64,000 nucleotides of DNA from CALVGQ01 sp031551965 (GCA_031551965.1 JAVBMW010000003.1:112201-176200), one strand, 5' to 3'; counted from the stretch's first letter, positions 7,060 to 16,443 are shown. Program-made: numbers and translations. The notes: generated from the letters alone by a model not told the origin.

Positions 7060-8988
7060 ATGGAAAGTAAATTCAAAAACATATTCACACCAATCAGAAT
7101 CAACAAAATGATTCTTAAAAATAGAGTGATTGCTTTATCTGGTGTTTCTGCAGATACAGTAAAGATGTTCGGCGGTGTTACAGCTGCCGAACAAATCGCA
7201 AAAGGCGGAGCATCTTTGATCGTGACTTGTATGGCTGATGTAGATGAGCCAAAAAGCAATTTTTATCCAGGATCACAATATACACTTCGAAAATCGGAAA
7301 GAGATAAAATCAGATCATATGTGAACAGAATCCATCAATATGGGGCAAAATACATGTTGGAAATCGATCATGTAGGTGAATACTATCGAGCAGAAGAAAA
7401 TGATTTTTCCTTTGGAACATCGGATAAGATCAATGAAAAAGGAATTCATGTCAAAGCAATTAATGAAAATGAAATGGAATACTTAGCGAAAGCCTTTGCG
7501 AAAACTGCAAAAGATGCGATTGAGCTCGGTTTTGATGCAATTCTATTTGATTGTAGTGGTGGCTGGCTGGTTTCTCAGTTTATTTCACCATTCTATAACA
7601 AAAGAACAGATGAATATGGAGGGCCAATCGAAAACAGAAGTAAATTTCCACAGATGATTTTAAGAGAAATCAGAAAAGTGACAGGAAAAGATTTTCCGAT
7701 TATGGTGGGAATTTCTGCAAATGAATATTTTGAAACCGATAGTACTCCTTTTGAAGATATCATTAAATTAATAAAAATATTAGAAAAAGATGTGGATGGA
7801 GTTATTGTAGGTTGTGGTAATGATCAAACTCGTCTGCAAATGACTAAAGGAGTTTCTACAAATTTAGAAAAATTCTTAATGAACCGAGAATATACTCAAG
7901 CATTAAAAAAAGAAGTTTCGATTCCTATTGTATTGACCAATGGAGTGCGCTTACCGCAAGAGGCTGAAGAAGCTTTAGAAAATGATGAAGCAGATATGAT
8001 TGGAATGTGTAGACCGCTATTAGCAGATTATAATTGGGTGAATAAAGCAAAAGAAAACAAGGAACAAGATATTACACCTTGTTTAAGGTGTAATCAATGT
8101 TTCCATATTTCAACAGACTGTAAACACGTAGGCTGTTCAGTGAATCCTTATTACACACAAACACCAGTACATTATGTAACGCCGATTCACTCAGCTATAG
8201 TTAAAAAGAAAGTGGTAGTTATAGGTGCTGGTCCTGCAGGAATAAGTGCAGCACTAGCAGCAGATCAGTGTGGTCATGAAGTTATGCTTATTGAAAAGAA
8301 ATCTGAAGTTGGCGGATTATTAATTTCTATTTCAAAAGAGCATTTCAAAAAAGAAATAAAAGATTATCTGAATTACTTAAAATACCAGATTAATAAATCG
8401 AATATTAAATTAGAACTAAACTGTGAGGCAACACCAAGTTATATTAAATCTCTAAATCCAAATAGGATTATTGTAGCTATTGGTGCAAAAGAAAATGTAT
8501 TGTCTTTTGATTGTGATCGACAAATACTTACGGCAACACAAGCAATCAATAATCCTGAGAAAATTGGAAACAATATTGTGATCATTGGCGGTGGAACTGT
8601 TGGAGTCGAATTAGCAGTTGGTTATGGACTTATAGATAATAAAAATGTTTCGATTGTTGAAATGTCTTCTGAACTTGCGAGTACAGCAAATTTGATTTAT
8701 AGACCTGCTTTGTTGGATAGAATAGAAAAATCAGATAAAATCAAAGCTTTTACCAATACGCAAGTGGTAGGAATCAATAATGAAGGAATAATTATTGAAC
8801 ATGAAGGTATACAAACGATTCTAACTGCAGATACAGTAATTGCATCGGTTGGAATGAAGCCAAAACATGATGAAGCTTTCTCTTTCTTTGGTATTACAGA
8901 AGAGACATTAGTTGTAGGAGATTGTGAAAAATCAGGAAATATTATAGATGCTACTTTCAGTGGACATACTAGCGGGGTGAATGCGTAA
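7060..8988 (+). CDS. Old-yellow-enzyme-type Fe-S flavoprotein (FadH/BaiCD-like), copy 1
   Basis: 642 residues with the three-part layout of 2,4-dienoyl-CoA reductase and bile-acid BaiCD/BaiH enzymes: an FMN TIM barrel (1-335; FTPIRINKMILKNRV at the start, NKRTDEYGGPIENR near 180), a 4Fe-4S site (C341, C344, C347, C359), and an FAD/NAD(P)H module (VVIGAGPAGISAAL, then IVIIGGGTVGVELA). Such enzymes pass electrons from NAD(P)H through FAD, Fe-S and FMN to an activated C=C bond. The segment that in FadH reads SEGYL and carries the catalytic tyrosine reads SGGWL here, so the proton donor is changed. The Fe-S spacing is CxxCxxC rather than FadH's CxxCxxxC. It lies 12 bases after EIIBC and overlaps the next gene by one base. 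Confidence 0.85.
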   Translation: MESKFKNIFTPIRINKMILKNRVIALSGVSADTVKMFGGVTAAEQIAKGGASLIVTCMADVDEPKSNFYPGSQYTLRKSERDKIRSYVNRIHQYGAKYMLEIDHVGEYYRAEENDFSFGTSDKINEKGIHVKAINENEMEYLAKAFAKTAKDAIELGFDAILFDCSGGWLVSQFISPFYNKRTDEYGGPIENRSKFPQMILREIRKVTGKDFPIMVGISANEYFETDSTPFEDIIKLIKILEKDVDGVIVGCGNDQTRLQMTKGVSTNLEKFLMNREYTQALKKEVSIPIVLTNGVRLPQEAEEALENDEADMIGMCRPLLADYNWVNKAKENKEQDITPCLRCNQCFHISTDCKHVGCSVNPYYTQTPVHYVTPIHSAIVKKKVVVIGAGPAGISAALAADQCGHEVMLIEKKSEVGGLLISISKEHFKKEIKDYLNYLKYQINKSNIKLELNCEATPSYIKSLNPNRIIVAIGAKENVLSFDCDRQILTATQAINNPEKIGNNIVIIGGGTVGVELAVGYGLIDNKNVSIVEMSSELASTANLIYRPALLDRIEKSDKIKAFTNTQVVGINNEGIIIEHEGIQTILTADTVIASVGMKPKHDEAFSFFGITEETLVVGDCEKSGNIIDATFSGHTSGVNA

Positions 8989-10898
8989 TGAAATATCCGA
9001 ATTTATTCAGACCTTTACGAGTGAAAAATCTTATCTATAAAAATCGTATCGTATGTACTCCAATGGGGACAGTTCCTACTCACACGATTTTATCATCTAC
9101 AGACTATGGAACGGTAAGTGGATATGATAAGTCACAAGGCGGAAGTGCCATGATGAATATGACATATCATGGAAGTCAAAGGGAAAAATCATTTGAATTA
9201 TGTGGGGGAGATCCTTTTAATAAATATGAAATGGATATTCTAAGAGAAGAGCTGTCTGTACATAAAGCGGCCGGTGCTCTTGTCAGCATGGGGGTTGCTT
9301 TTCCGTGGCATTATGAAGGTATACTTTACACACCGACAGGAAAACCATTTGCTGGAAGGTCAGCAAAAAAAATCACCACGGAAATCATTGAAGCACAATT
9401 AGATGTTATTGAGGAAAAGTGCAGAAAAGTGAAATGGTTTGGGTTTGATAGTTTAGTGGCAGATCTATCCTGTGATACGATGATTCCACAATTTTTAGCA
9501 CCAGGTTTCAATAATCGTGATGACCAGTGGGGTGGAGGTTTTGAGAATAGAGCTAGGGCTGGGGTAAAATTCATTGAACGTGCAAGAAAAGCAGTAGGCG
9601 ATGACTTTGTGATCGAGCTTAGAATGAGTGCTGAATTATGCGTACCTGGTTCTTACTCATTTGAGGAACTATGTCAATTTGTAGGATTGGTTAAAGACAA
9701 GATTGATATTCTAAATATTATGGTAGGCATGGATGAGGTTCATGAAGGTTCTGTCAAAATGTGCCCAATGATCTTTGAAGAACATATGGGAAATGTGAAG
9801 TATGCTAAAAAATTGAGAGAATTATTTCCAGATCTTTTGATCAACTTATGCACTGGAATCATGAGTCCAGAAGAAGGAGAATGGATTTTGAATAATGACT
9901 GGGCAGATCTAATTACCTATGGTCGTTCTTTAAATGCAGATCCTTATTGGCCGATCAAAGCACAATCGGGATTTGAAGAAGATATAGTGCCTTGTATTCG
10001 TTGTAACCAATGTTATAATGCAGCAACCAAACATTTCAATACTGCCTGCTCCGTGAACCCTCGCTATCGAAGAGAAAATAGAGTGCCTTTAAAACTTGAA
10101 AAGACCCAATCTTCTAAAAAAATAGTTGTCATTGGCAGTGGACCAGCGGGAATAAAAGCGGCACTTACTGCTTGTGAAAAAGGACATATGGTAACATTGA
10201 TTGAAAAGGAAAGTGTTGTAGGTGGAATGTTGAATGTTGCAGATCTTGGAAAATATAAACAAGATCTAAGGCGCTATCATCAATATCTTGTCAACCAACT
10301 AAGTAAATCAAATGTAAATGTGGTTCTTAATAAAAAAGCTGATAAAGATTATATAGCTCAATTAAATCCTGATGCGATTATTGTGGCGATTGGCTCAACT
10401 CCTAAAAAAATTGAAATCAAAAATAATGGACAAGTTCCAGTTGTTCAAATGATCGATTATTTAAAGGAAGAAAAAGATTATGGAAATAATATTGTGATTG
10501 TCGGAGGCGGATCTGTTGGCTGTGAAGAAGCATTACGATTGGCAGATGCAGGAAAGCAAGTACATATTATTGAGTTTTCTGATCAACTCGCTAAGAAAGC
10601 AAATGTATTGTATAAGGAATCATTAAAGCAACATCTTGAATCAAATCAAAATAATATTACGATTCATTTAAATAGTTCAATTGTTGATTTAAACAAAAAT
10701 GGAGCAACTTTAAATGATGGTTCAATAATTTCTGTTGATGTTGTGTTAATTTCTGTGGGGTTTGTTTCGAAAATAGATGAAGTAGAAACATTCTTCGGTA
10801 TCGTTCCGGCTACTTATTATGTAGGAGACTGCAAGACAGTAGCAAGTATTATGGAAGCTACAAACGAGGCTTATTTTATTGCATCCTCAATCCAATAA
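8988..10898 (+). CDS. Old-yellow-enzyme-type Fe-S flavoprotein, copy 2
   Basis: 636 residues, same layout as its neighbour but clearly diverged: TIM barrel 1-330 (FRPLRVKNLIYKNRIV; NNRDDQWGGGFENR), cysteines C336, C339, C342 and C354, then an FAD domain (VVIGSGPAGIKAAL) and an NAD(P)H domain (IVIVGGGSVGCEEAL). The active-site loop reads LSCDTM where relatives have AHGYL or SEGYL, so the tyrosine is again missing. The start codon overlaps the previous stop (TAATG), so the two are co-translated and may form a heteromer or catalyse successive steps. Role inferred from context: reduction of an unsaturated aglycone or sugar derivative brought in by the PTS. Confidence 0.85.
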   Translation: MKYPNLFRPLRVKNLIYKNRIVCTPMGTVPTHTILSSTDYGTVSGYDKSQGGSAMMNMTYHGSQREKSFELCGGDPFNKYEMDILREELSVHKAAGALVSMGVAFPWHYEGILYTPTGKPFAGRSAKKITTEIIEAQLDVIEEKCRKVKWFGFDSLVADLSCDTMIPQFLAPGFNNRDDQWGGGFENRARAGVKFIERARKAVGDDFVIELRMSAELCVPGSYSFEELCQFVGLVKDKIDILNIMVGMDEVHEGSVKMCPMIFEEHMGNVKYAKKLRELFPDLLINLCTGIMSPEEGEWILNNDWADLITYGRSLNADPYWPIKAQSGFEEDIVPCIRCNQCYNAATKHFNTACSVNPRYRRENRVPLKLEKTQSSKKIVVIGSGPAGIKAALTACEKGHMVTLIEKESVVGGMLNVADLGKYKQDLRRYHQYLVNQLSKSNVNVVLNKKADKDYIAQLNPDAIIVAIGSTPKKIEIKNNGQVPVVQMIDYLKEEKDYGNNIVIVGGGSVGCEEALRLADAGKQVHIIEFSDQLAKKANVLYKESLKQHLESNQNNITIHLNSSIVDLNKNGATLNDGSIISVDVVLISVGFVSKIDEVETFFGIVPATYYVGDCKTVASIMEATNEAYFIASSIQ

Positions 10899-10911
10899 GA
10901 AATGAAAAAAG

Positions 10912-10960
10912 AGTGCTATTCTTGTAAAATATTATTAATTTACTAGATTAGCACTTTAAT
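10912..10960 (+). terminator. Terminator of the PTS/ene-reductase operon
   Basis: AGTGCTA pairs with TAGCACT and is extended inward by TTCTTGTAAA / TTTACTAGA with a mismatch, followed by TTAATTTT. It separates the sugar operon from the str operon. Confidence 0.7.
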
Positions 10961-11015
10961 TTTGGACGATCAAATAAAAAAGTCCTATTTAACAACGTTT
11001 TTGAATAAAAAATTG

Positions 11016-11044
11016 TTGACAGTGAAATAATGTTCCTGTATGAT
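11016..11044 (+). promoter_or_regulatory. Promoter of the str operon
   Basis: TTGACA (11016-11021), a 17-base spacer and TATGAT (11039-11044). It is followed by a leader of about 100 bases before rpsL. Confidence 0.85.
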
Positions 11045-11049
11045 TAATC

Positions 11050-11152
11050 ATGCTTAGCGACTATTGGGTTTCCTATGTGGAAACTTATTATTAGGCTAGA
11101 GTATGGCACACACGGAAATGTGTGCATAAAAAGATTCGAAAGGAGAAAGAAT
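11050..11152 (+). promoter_or_regulatory. Structured 5' leader of rpsL
   Basis: Two hairpins are visible: GTTTCC/GGAAAC (11068-11084) and a stronger GCACACA/TGTGTGC with a CGGAAA loop (11106-11125). They are followed by the AAAGGAGAAAG binding site. Ribosomal operons often carry such leaders for feedback by one of their own proteins, but which protein would bind is not visible. Confidence 0.5.
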
Positions 11153-11572
11153 ATGCCAACAATCAATCAGCTAGTTCGTAAGGGTCGTACTAATAAAGTA
11201 TGGAAATCTAAATCACCTGCTTTAAATAGAGGTTACAACTCATTACAAAGAGAAACAACAACGCTTACTTCACCTCAAAAAAGAGGAGTTTGTACACGTG
11301 TTGGGACTATGACACCAAAGAAACCAAACTCTGCGTTACGTAAATATGCTCGTGTACGTTTGAGCAACAACATGGAAGTTACAGCATACATTCCAGGAAT
11401 CGGGCACAACCTACAAGAACATAGTGTTGTACTAATTCGTGGAGGACGTATTAAAGACTTACCAGGGGTTCGTTATCACATCATACGTGGAACACTTGAC
11501 TGCGCTGGAGTAAACAACCGTTTACAATCTCGTTCTTTATACGGAACAAAGAAACCAAAAGCTAAGAAATAG
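11153..11572 (+). CDS. rpsL: Ribosomal protein S12
   Basis: 139 residues from the ATG at 11153, chosen because MPTINQLVRKGR is the universal S12 start and AAAGGAG precedes it; the longer frame from 11075 only translates the leader. S12 lies at the decoding centre of the 30S subunit. The conserved segments TPKKPNSALRKYARVRLSN and PGVRYHIIRG are present. The lysines whose change gives streptomycin resistance (in TPKKPNS) appear wild type. First gene of the str operon. Confidence 0.97.
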   Translation: MPTINQLVRKGRTNKVWKSKSPALNRGYNSLQRETTTLTSPQKRGVCTRVGTMTPKKPNSALRKYARVRLSNNMEVTAYIPGIGHNLQEHSVVLIRGGRIKDLPGVRYHIIRGTLDCAGVNNRLQSRSLYGTKKPKAKK

Positions 11573-11599
11573 TAGTAACTAAATTAGGAGGAAATTAAA

Positions 11600-12070
11600 A
11601 TGCCAAGAAAAGGGTTTATCGCAAAAAGAGATGTATTGCAAGATCCAATCTACAATTCTAAATTGGTTACTCGTTTAATCAATAAGATCATGATCGATGG
11701 TAAACGTGGAGTTGCTCAAACAATTCTATATAACGCATTCGACATTGTAGAAGAAAAAACCGGCCGTCAACCAATGGAAGTGTTTGAACAAGCATTAGAA
11801 AACATTATGCCATTGTTAGAACTAAAAGTTCGTCGTGTTGGAGGAGCTAACTACCAAGTACCAGTTGAAGTATCAAGCGAAAGACGTTTGACTTTAGGAC
11901 TTCGTTGGTTAGTAAACTACAGCCGCTTACGTCATGAAAAAACTATGGAACAAAGACTTGCAGGAGAAATTATTGACGCTGCAAACGGAAGTGGAGCATC
12001 TGTTAAGAAGAAAGATGATACACACCGTATGGCAGAAGCTAATAAAGCATTTGCACACTACCGTTGGTAG
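11600..12070 (+). CDS. rpsG: Ribosomal protein S7
   Basis: 156 residues, full length. It starts MPRKGFIAKRDVLQDPIYNS and contains GGANYQVPVEV, both S7 signatures. S7 nucleates assembly of the 30S head and contacts tRNA at the exit site. It follows rpsL by 27 bases with an AGGAGG site and precedes fusA, the classical str order. Confidence 0.97.
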   Translation: MPRKGFIAKRDVLQDPIYNSKLVTRLINKIMIDGKRGVAQTILYNAFDIVEEKTGRQPMEVFEQALENIMPLLELKVRRVGGANYQVPVEVSSERRLTLGLRWLVNYSRLRHEKTMEQRLAGEIIDAANGSGASVKKKDDTHRMAEANKAFAHYRW

Positions 12071-12090
12071 AAGAAAGGAGTGTTTAGATT

Positions 12091-14169
12091 ATGGCACGCG
12101 AATATTCATTATTGAATACTAGAAATATCGGTATCATGGCTCACATCGATGCTGGTAAAACGACTACAACTGAACGTATCCTTTATTATACTGGGGTAAC
12201 TCACAAAATTGGGGAAACGCATGATGGTTCAGCTCAAATGGACTGGATGGCACAAGAACAAGAACGTGGGATTACCATTACTTCAGCGGCTACAACAGCT
12301 CATTGGAATGGACACCGTTTAAACATTATCGATACTCCAGGTCACGTTGACTTCACTGTTGAAGTTGAACGTTCACTACGTGTATTAGATGGTGCAGTAA
12401 CTGTACTTGATTCAAAAGCTGGGGTAGAACCTCAAACAGAAACAGTTTGGCGTCAAGCGTCAAATTATCGTGTTCCTCGTATCGTATTCTGTAACAAGAT
12501 GGATGCGACTGGGGCAGACTTCAGAATGGCAGTAAAAACTATCGGAGATCGTTTAGGGGCAAAAGCTGCACCAATTCAACTTCCAATCGGAGCTGAACAA
12601 ACTTTCCGTGGAATTATTGACATTATTGAAAGAAAAGCATTCATGTATAAGAATGACTTAGGAACTGACATTGAAGAAACAACAATTCCAGCTGATTTAG
12701 TTGATGAAGTTGAAACATTACGTGCAGACTTAATTGAAAAAATCGCAGATTATGATGATGAATTAATGATGAAAGTTCTTGAAGGTGAAGATCCAACAAT
12801 CGATGAAATCAAAGCTGCTGTCCGTAAAGGAGTTATCAGTTCTGAATTCTTCCCAGTATTGTGTGGTTCTGCATACAAAAACAAAGGAGTTCAATTAATG
12901 CTTGATGCAGTAGTTGCTTACTTACCTTCTCCACTTGATATTCCTGCAATCGAAGGAACTCTTGAAAGCGGTGAAGTAGAAGCAAGACATGCAGATGATA
13001 GTGAACCATTCTCAGCATTAGCATTTAAAGTTATGACTGACCCATTCGTAGGGCGTTTAACTTACTTCCGTGTGTATTCAGGAACTGTTACATCAGGAAG
13101 CTACATATTGAATGCAACTAAAGACAAACGTGAACGTTTCGGACGTATCGTGCAAATGCATGCCAACAGCCGTAAAGAAATCACTGAAGTTTATGCAGGA
13201 GATATTGCTGCAGCAGTTGGTCTAAAAGATACAACTACTGGAGATACACTTTGTGATGAAAAACACCCAATTATTCTTGAATCTATGGTGTTCCCTGAAC
13301 CAGTTATCCAAATGTCTGTAGAACCTAAAACAAAAGCAGACAGCGATAAAATGGGACTTGCACTTTCTAAACTTGCTGAAGAAGATCCAACATTCAAAAC
13401 TTATACTGATGAAGAAACTGGACAAACAATCATTGCCGGAATGGGTGAATTACATCTTGACGTTCTAATCGATCGTATGCGCCGTGAATTCAAAGTAGAA
13501 GCTAACGTTGGAGCACCTCAAGTAGCTTACCGCGAAACAATTCGTCAAGCTGCTGAGTGTGAAGGTAAATTCGTTCGTCAATCTGGTGGACGTGGACAAT
13601 ATGGACATGTTTGGATCAGATTTGAACCGAATGAAGAAGGTAAAGGATTTGAATTCGTGGATGGTGTAGTTGGAGGAACTGTTCCTCGTGAATACATTAA
13701 ACCAACATTAGATGGTTTAACAGCTGCATTAAACAATGGATTACAATATGGATATCCAATTGTAGATATCAAAGCAACATTATTCGATGGATCGTACCAT
13801 GAAGTCGATTCCTCTGAAATGGCGTTTAAAATTGCTGCATCAATGGCTTTAAAAGAAGCTGGTAAGAAATGTAAAGCAGTTTTACTTGAACCAATCATGG
13901 GTGTTGATGTTACGGCTCCAGCTGAATATATGGGATCTGTCATGGGCGACATTACTAAACGTCGTGGACAAATCCGTGAACAAGAAGAAAGAAACAATGC
14001 AATTACAGTAAGAGCATTTGTACCACTTTCTGAAATGTTCGGTTATGCAACAGACTTACGTTCATATACTCAAGGACGTGGAAGTTATGTAATGCAAATG
14101 GATCATTATTCTGAAGTTCCAAAGAGCATTGCAGAAAAAGTTGCTAAAAAAGGCGCTAACGAAGAATAA
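12091..14169 (+). CDS. fusA: Elongation factor G
   Basis: 692 residues, normal length. The GTPase motifs are AHIDAGKTTTTERIL (P-loop), the switch region GITITSAATT, DTPGHVDF and NKMD. Domains II to V follow (YFRVYSGT, then GGRGQYGHVWI in domain IV). EF-G drives ribosome translocation and, with RRF, recycling. It sits 20 bases after rpsG with AAAGGAG. Confidence 0.98.
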   Translation: MAREYSLLNTRNIGIMAHIDAGKTTTTERILYYTGVTHKIGETHDGSAQMDWMAQEQERGITITSAATTAHWNGHRLNIIDTPGHVDFTVEVERSLRVLDGAVTVLDSKAGVEPQTETVWRQASNYRVPRIVFCNKMDATGADFRMAVKTIGDRLGAKAAPIQLPIGAEQTFRGIIDIIERKAFMYKNDLGTDIEETTIPADLVDEVETLRADLIEKIADYDDELMMKVLEGEDPTIDEIKAAVRKGVISSEFFPVLCGSAYKNKGVQLMLDAVVAYLPSPLDIPAIEGTLESGEVEARHADDSEPFSALAFKVMTDPFVGRLTYFRVYSGTVTSGSYILNATKDKRERFGRIVQMHANSRKEITEVYAGDIAAAVGLKDTTTGDTLCDEKHPIILESMVFPEPVIQMSVEPKTKADSDKMGLALSKLAEEDPTFKTYTDEETGQTIIAGMGELHLDVLIDRMRREFKVEANVGAPQVAYRETIRQAAECEGKFVRQSGGRGQYGHVWIRFEPNEEGKGFEFVDGVVGGTVPREYIKPTLDGLTAALNNGLQYGYPIVDIKATLFDGSYHEVDSSEMAFKIAASMALKEAGKKCKAVLLEPIMGVDVTAPAEYMGSVMGDITKRRGQIREQEERNNAITVRAFVPLSEMFGYATDLRSYTQGRGSYVMQMDHYSEVPKSIAEKVAKKGANEE

Positions 14170-14244
14170 TCAACTTGATTTATTTTAGCGTTTATCTTAA
14201 AATGAGTATGGTTAAATAAAATTTAAATACAGGAGGAATTTGCA

Positions 14245-15429
14245 ATGGCAAAGGAAAAGTTTGACAGATCGAAAGCGCACGTTAACGTCGGAACTGTTGG
14301 TCACGTTGACCACGGTAAAACAACATTAACTGCTGCTATTACAAACGTATTAGCTAAAAAAGGTGGAGCTGTAGCTAAAGCTTACGACCAAATTGATGGA
14401 GCACCAGAAGAAAAAGCTCGTGGGATCACTATTAATACATCACACGTAGAGTACCAAACAGAAACTCGTCACTATGCACACGTTGACTGCCCAGGACATG
14501 CTGACTATGTAAAAAACATGATCACAGGTGCTGCACAAATGGATGGTGCTATTCTAGTTGTTGCGGGAACTGATGGACCAATGCCACAAACTCGTGAACA
14601 TATCCTTCTTTCTCGTCAAGTAGGTGTACCTAGAATTGTTGTATTTATCAACAAATGCGACATGGTTGATGATGAAGAACTAATCGACTTAGTTGAAATG
14701 GAAGTTCGTGAATTATTAACAGAATATAACTTTGATGGAGATAACACACCAGTAATCCGTGGATCTGCATTAAAAGCTTTAGAAGGTGATCCAGTTTGGG
14801 TTGCTAAAGTTGAAGAACTAATGGATGCAGTTGATAGCTATATCCCTGAACCAGCTCGTGAAGTTGACAAACCATTCTTAATGTCAGTTGAAGACGTTTT
14901 CACAATCACTGGTCGTGGAACTGTTGCTACTGGACGTGTTGAACGTGGTGTTCTTAAACTTTCTGAAGAAGTTGAAATCGTTGGTATCCATGATACTAAG
15001 AAAACAGTTGTTACTGGAATCGAAATGTTCCGTAAACTATTAGACTTCGCTTCAGCTGGAGACAACATCGGAGCATTGCTTCGTGGTGTTAACCGTGATG
15101 AAGTTGAACGTGGACAAGTATTAGCTAAACCAGGAAGCGTTAAACCACACTCTCACTTTAAAGCACAAGTTTATGTACTTTCTAAAGAAGAAGGTGGACG
15201 TCATACTCCATTCGTATCTAACTACCGCCCACAATTCTATTTCCGTACTACTGACGTAACTGGAGTAATCCAATTACCAGAAGGAACAGAAATGGTTATG
15301 CCTGGCGATAACATCGTTATGGAAGTTGAATTGATCGCTCCAATCGCTATCGAAAACAATACTAAATTCTCTATCCGTGAAGGTGGACGTACAGTAGGTT
15401 CTGGAAGCGTTACTGAAATTATTAAATAA
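14245..15429 (+). CDS. tuf: Elongation factor Tu
   Basis: 394 residues. GTPase motifs GHVDHGKTTL, DCPGHADY and NKCD are all intact, followed by the beta-barrel domains (GRGTVATGRVERG) and the conserved C-terminus TVGSGSVTEI. EF-Tu carries aminoacyl-tRNA to the ribosome. The 75 bases after fusA contain no clear terminator, so tuf is probably co-transcribed. Its codon use is strongly biased, as expected for an abundant protein. Confidence 0.98.
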   Translation: MAKEKFDRSKAHVNVGTVGHVDHGKTTLTAAITNVLAKKGGAVAKAYDQIDGAPEEKARGITINTSHVEYQTETRHYAHVDCPGHADYVKNMITGAAQMDGAILVVAGTDGPMPQTREHILLSRQVGVPRIVVFINKCDMVDDEELIDLVEMEVRELLTEYNFDGDNTPVIRGSALKALEGDPVWVAKVEELMDAVDSYIPEPAREVDKPFLMSVEDVFTITGRGTVATGRVERGVLKLSEEVEIVGIHDTKKTVVTGIEMFRKLLDFASAGDNIGALLRGVNRDEVERGQVLAKPGSVKPHSHFKAQVYVLSKEEGGRHTPFVSNYRPQFYFRTTDVTGVIQLPEGTEMVMPGDNIVMEVELIAPIAIENNTKFSIREGGRTVGSGSVTEIIK

Positions 15430-15451
15430 TTTTAGTTAAAACTTATGATTT

Positions 15452-15478
15452 AAGGCACAAATTCTGTGCCTTTTTCTT
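15452..15478 (+). terminator. Terminator of the str operon
   Basis: AAGGCACA (15452-15459) and TGTGCCTT with a 5-base loop, followed by TTTCTTT. Confidence 0.9.
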
Positions 15479-15550
15479 TGATTTGCCTTGAAGTTTATGC
15501 TTAAAGTGATAAACTGAATAATGTATTTATATGAGGAGATAGAATTTAAA

Positions 15551-15904
15551 ATGGAACATTTATTTCACACTGCAATTTCATTTGTTGAAAGCTCAATGTA
15601 TTTATGTGGAGAAATTGCAATTATTGTATTTGAAGTAATAGGACTTGGTATTATTGTTTTAGCAGGTATAAAAGGAATTGCTGCACTTTCTAAAAAAAGC
15701 GTAGATACTTCACTTCTTTTATTAAAAGGTTTTGGATTAGGACTAACATTCTTATTGGGTGGAGAAATCATTAAAACAATGTTTGCCCATGATTTGAATG
15801 ATGTTTTAGCTCTAGTGGGTATCGTTATTATGCGAGTAGCTTTGGCAATACTAGTTCACTGGGAAAAAGAACATGAACAACACAATGGAGTTCATCAACA
15901 TTAA
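15551..15904 (+). CDS. DUF1622-family membrane protein
   Basis: 117 residues from the ATG at 15551 behind GAGGAGATAG; the ATG at 15521 lies before this site and is less likely. Three hydrophobic segments are at about 17-42, 57-75 and 85-103. The segment GFGLGLTFLLGGEIIKTM followed by LVGIVIMRVALAILVHWE is the DUF1622 hallmark. The tail is rich in histidine and glutamate. The function of the family is unknown. The gene stands alone, with terminators on both sides. Confidence 0.8.
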   Translation: MEHLFHTAISFVESSMYLCGEIAIIVFEVIGLGIIVLAGIKGIAALSKKSVDTSLLLLKGFGLGLTFLLGGEIIKTMFAHDLNDVLALVGIVIMRVALAILVHWEKEHEQHNGVHQH

Positions 15905-15923
15905 TTAAAAGATATTTAATTAG

Positions 15924-15967
15924 AAATAGCGTTTAGAGTATAAAACTCAAAGCGCTATTTTTTTATG
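15924..15967 (+). terminator. Terminator after the DUF1622 gene
   Basis: AAATAGCG plus TTTAGAGT pairs with ACTCAAA plus GCGCTATTT around a short loop, followed by a T run at 15960-15965. Confidence 0.85.
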
Positions 15968-16050
15968 TACCTATTTTATTAATGGCTATAAATAATAGCT
16001 TGATGAATGATTAACAGTTAATTTCATAATATACCATTAACATTAGAAAA

Positions 16051-16345
16051 ATATGAATTGTTCGAATAAATTAAGCATGTAGATGAATTTGGAAAAGAAT
16101 ATTGGCTAGCTAGAGATTTAAAAATAGTACTAAAAGATGGGATATATTTTTAAATGTTAAAGCACAAGCAATGGATGCTTGTGAAAAATAGCGAATATGA
16201 TAAATGCTGCAAAAACAGATGTCAGAAATGTAGTCGACTATAAGCTATCGAGATTGGCTTATTGTTTAATTGTGCAAAATACTGATCCAAGTAAAGAAGT
16301 ATTTACCTTAGTTAAACGTTTTTGTAATAAAAATCGAGTGTATTT
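16051..16345 (+). pseudogene. Decayed copy of dinD
   Basis: This stretch matches the first 350 bases of the intact dinD gene that starts at 16444, but contains several stops and frame changes. In pieces it reads DEFGKEYWLARDLKIVL (intact gene: DEFGNEYWLARELQIVL) and VVDYKLSRLAYCLIVQNTDPSKEV (intact gene: ILDYRLTRYACYLIVQNADPSKEV). The central part, where the intact gene has a perfect palindrome, is about 30 bases shorter and has no palindrome. It is an old tandem duplicate or the remains of a second allele. The flanks 15968-16050 and 16346-16443 are AT-rich with nothing else I can name, apart from a TAATAATAGTATAAA stretch that may hold the dinD promoter. Confidence 0.8.
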
Positions 16346-16443
16346 ATGCGAAAAAGCAATTATTTGTTGAATTAAAAAAGGTGAACCTCTATTTTGAGAG
16401 AATAATAATAGTATAAAGCCATTTTTGGTACGGAGGAAAAACT

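Noticed and set aside
7060..10898. One duplicated gene with identical function
   Set aside because: The two proteins share layout but differ strongly in the barrel and active-site loop, so they are ancient paralogues with likely distinct roles.
11075..11152. Longer start for rpsL
   Set aside because: It would translate the structured leader. The universal S12 start and a good binding site are at 11153.
13578..13997. 139-codon open frame on the minus strand
   Set aside because: It lies wholly inside fusA, which is certain. It has no binding site or recognisable product and reflects the codon bias of the sense gene.
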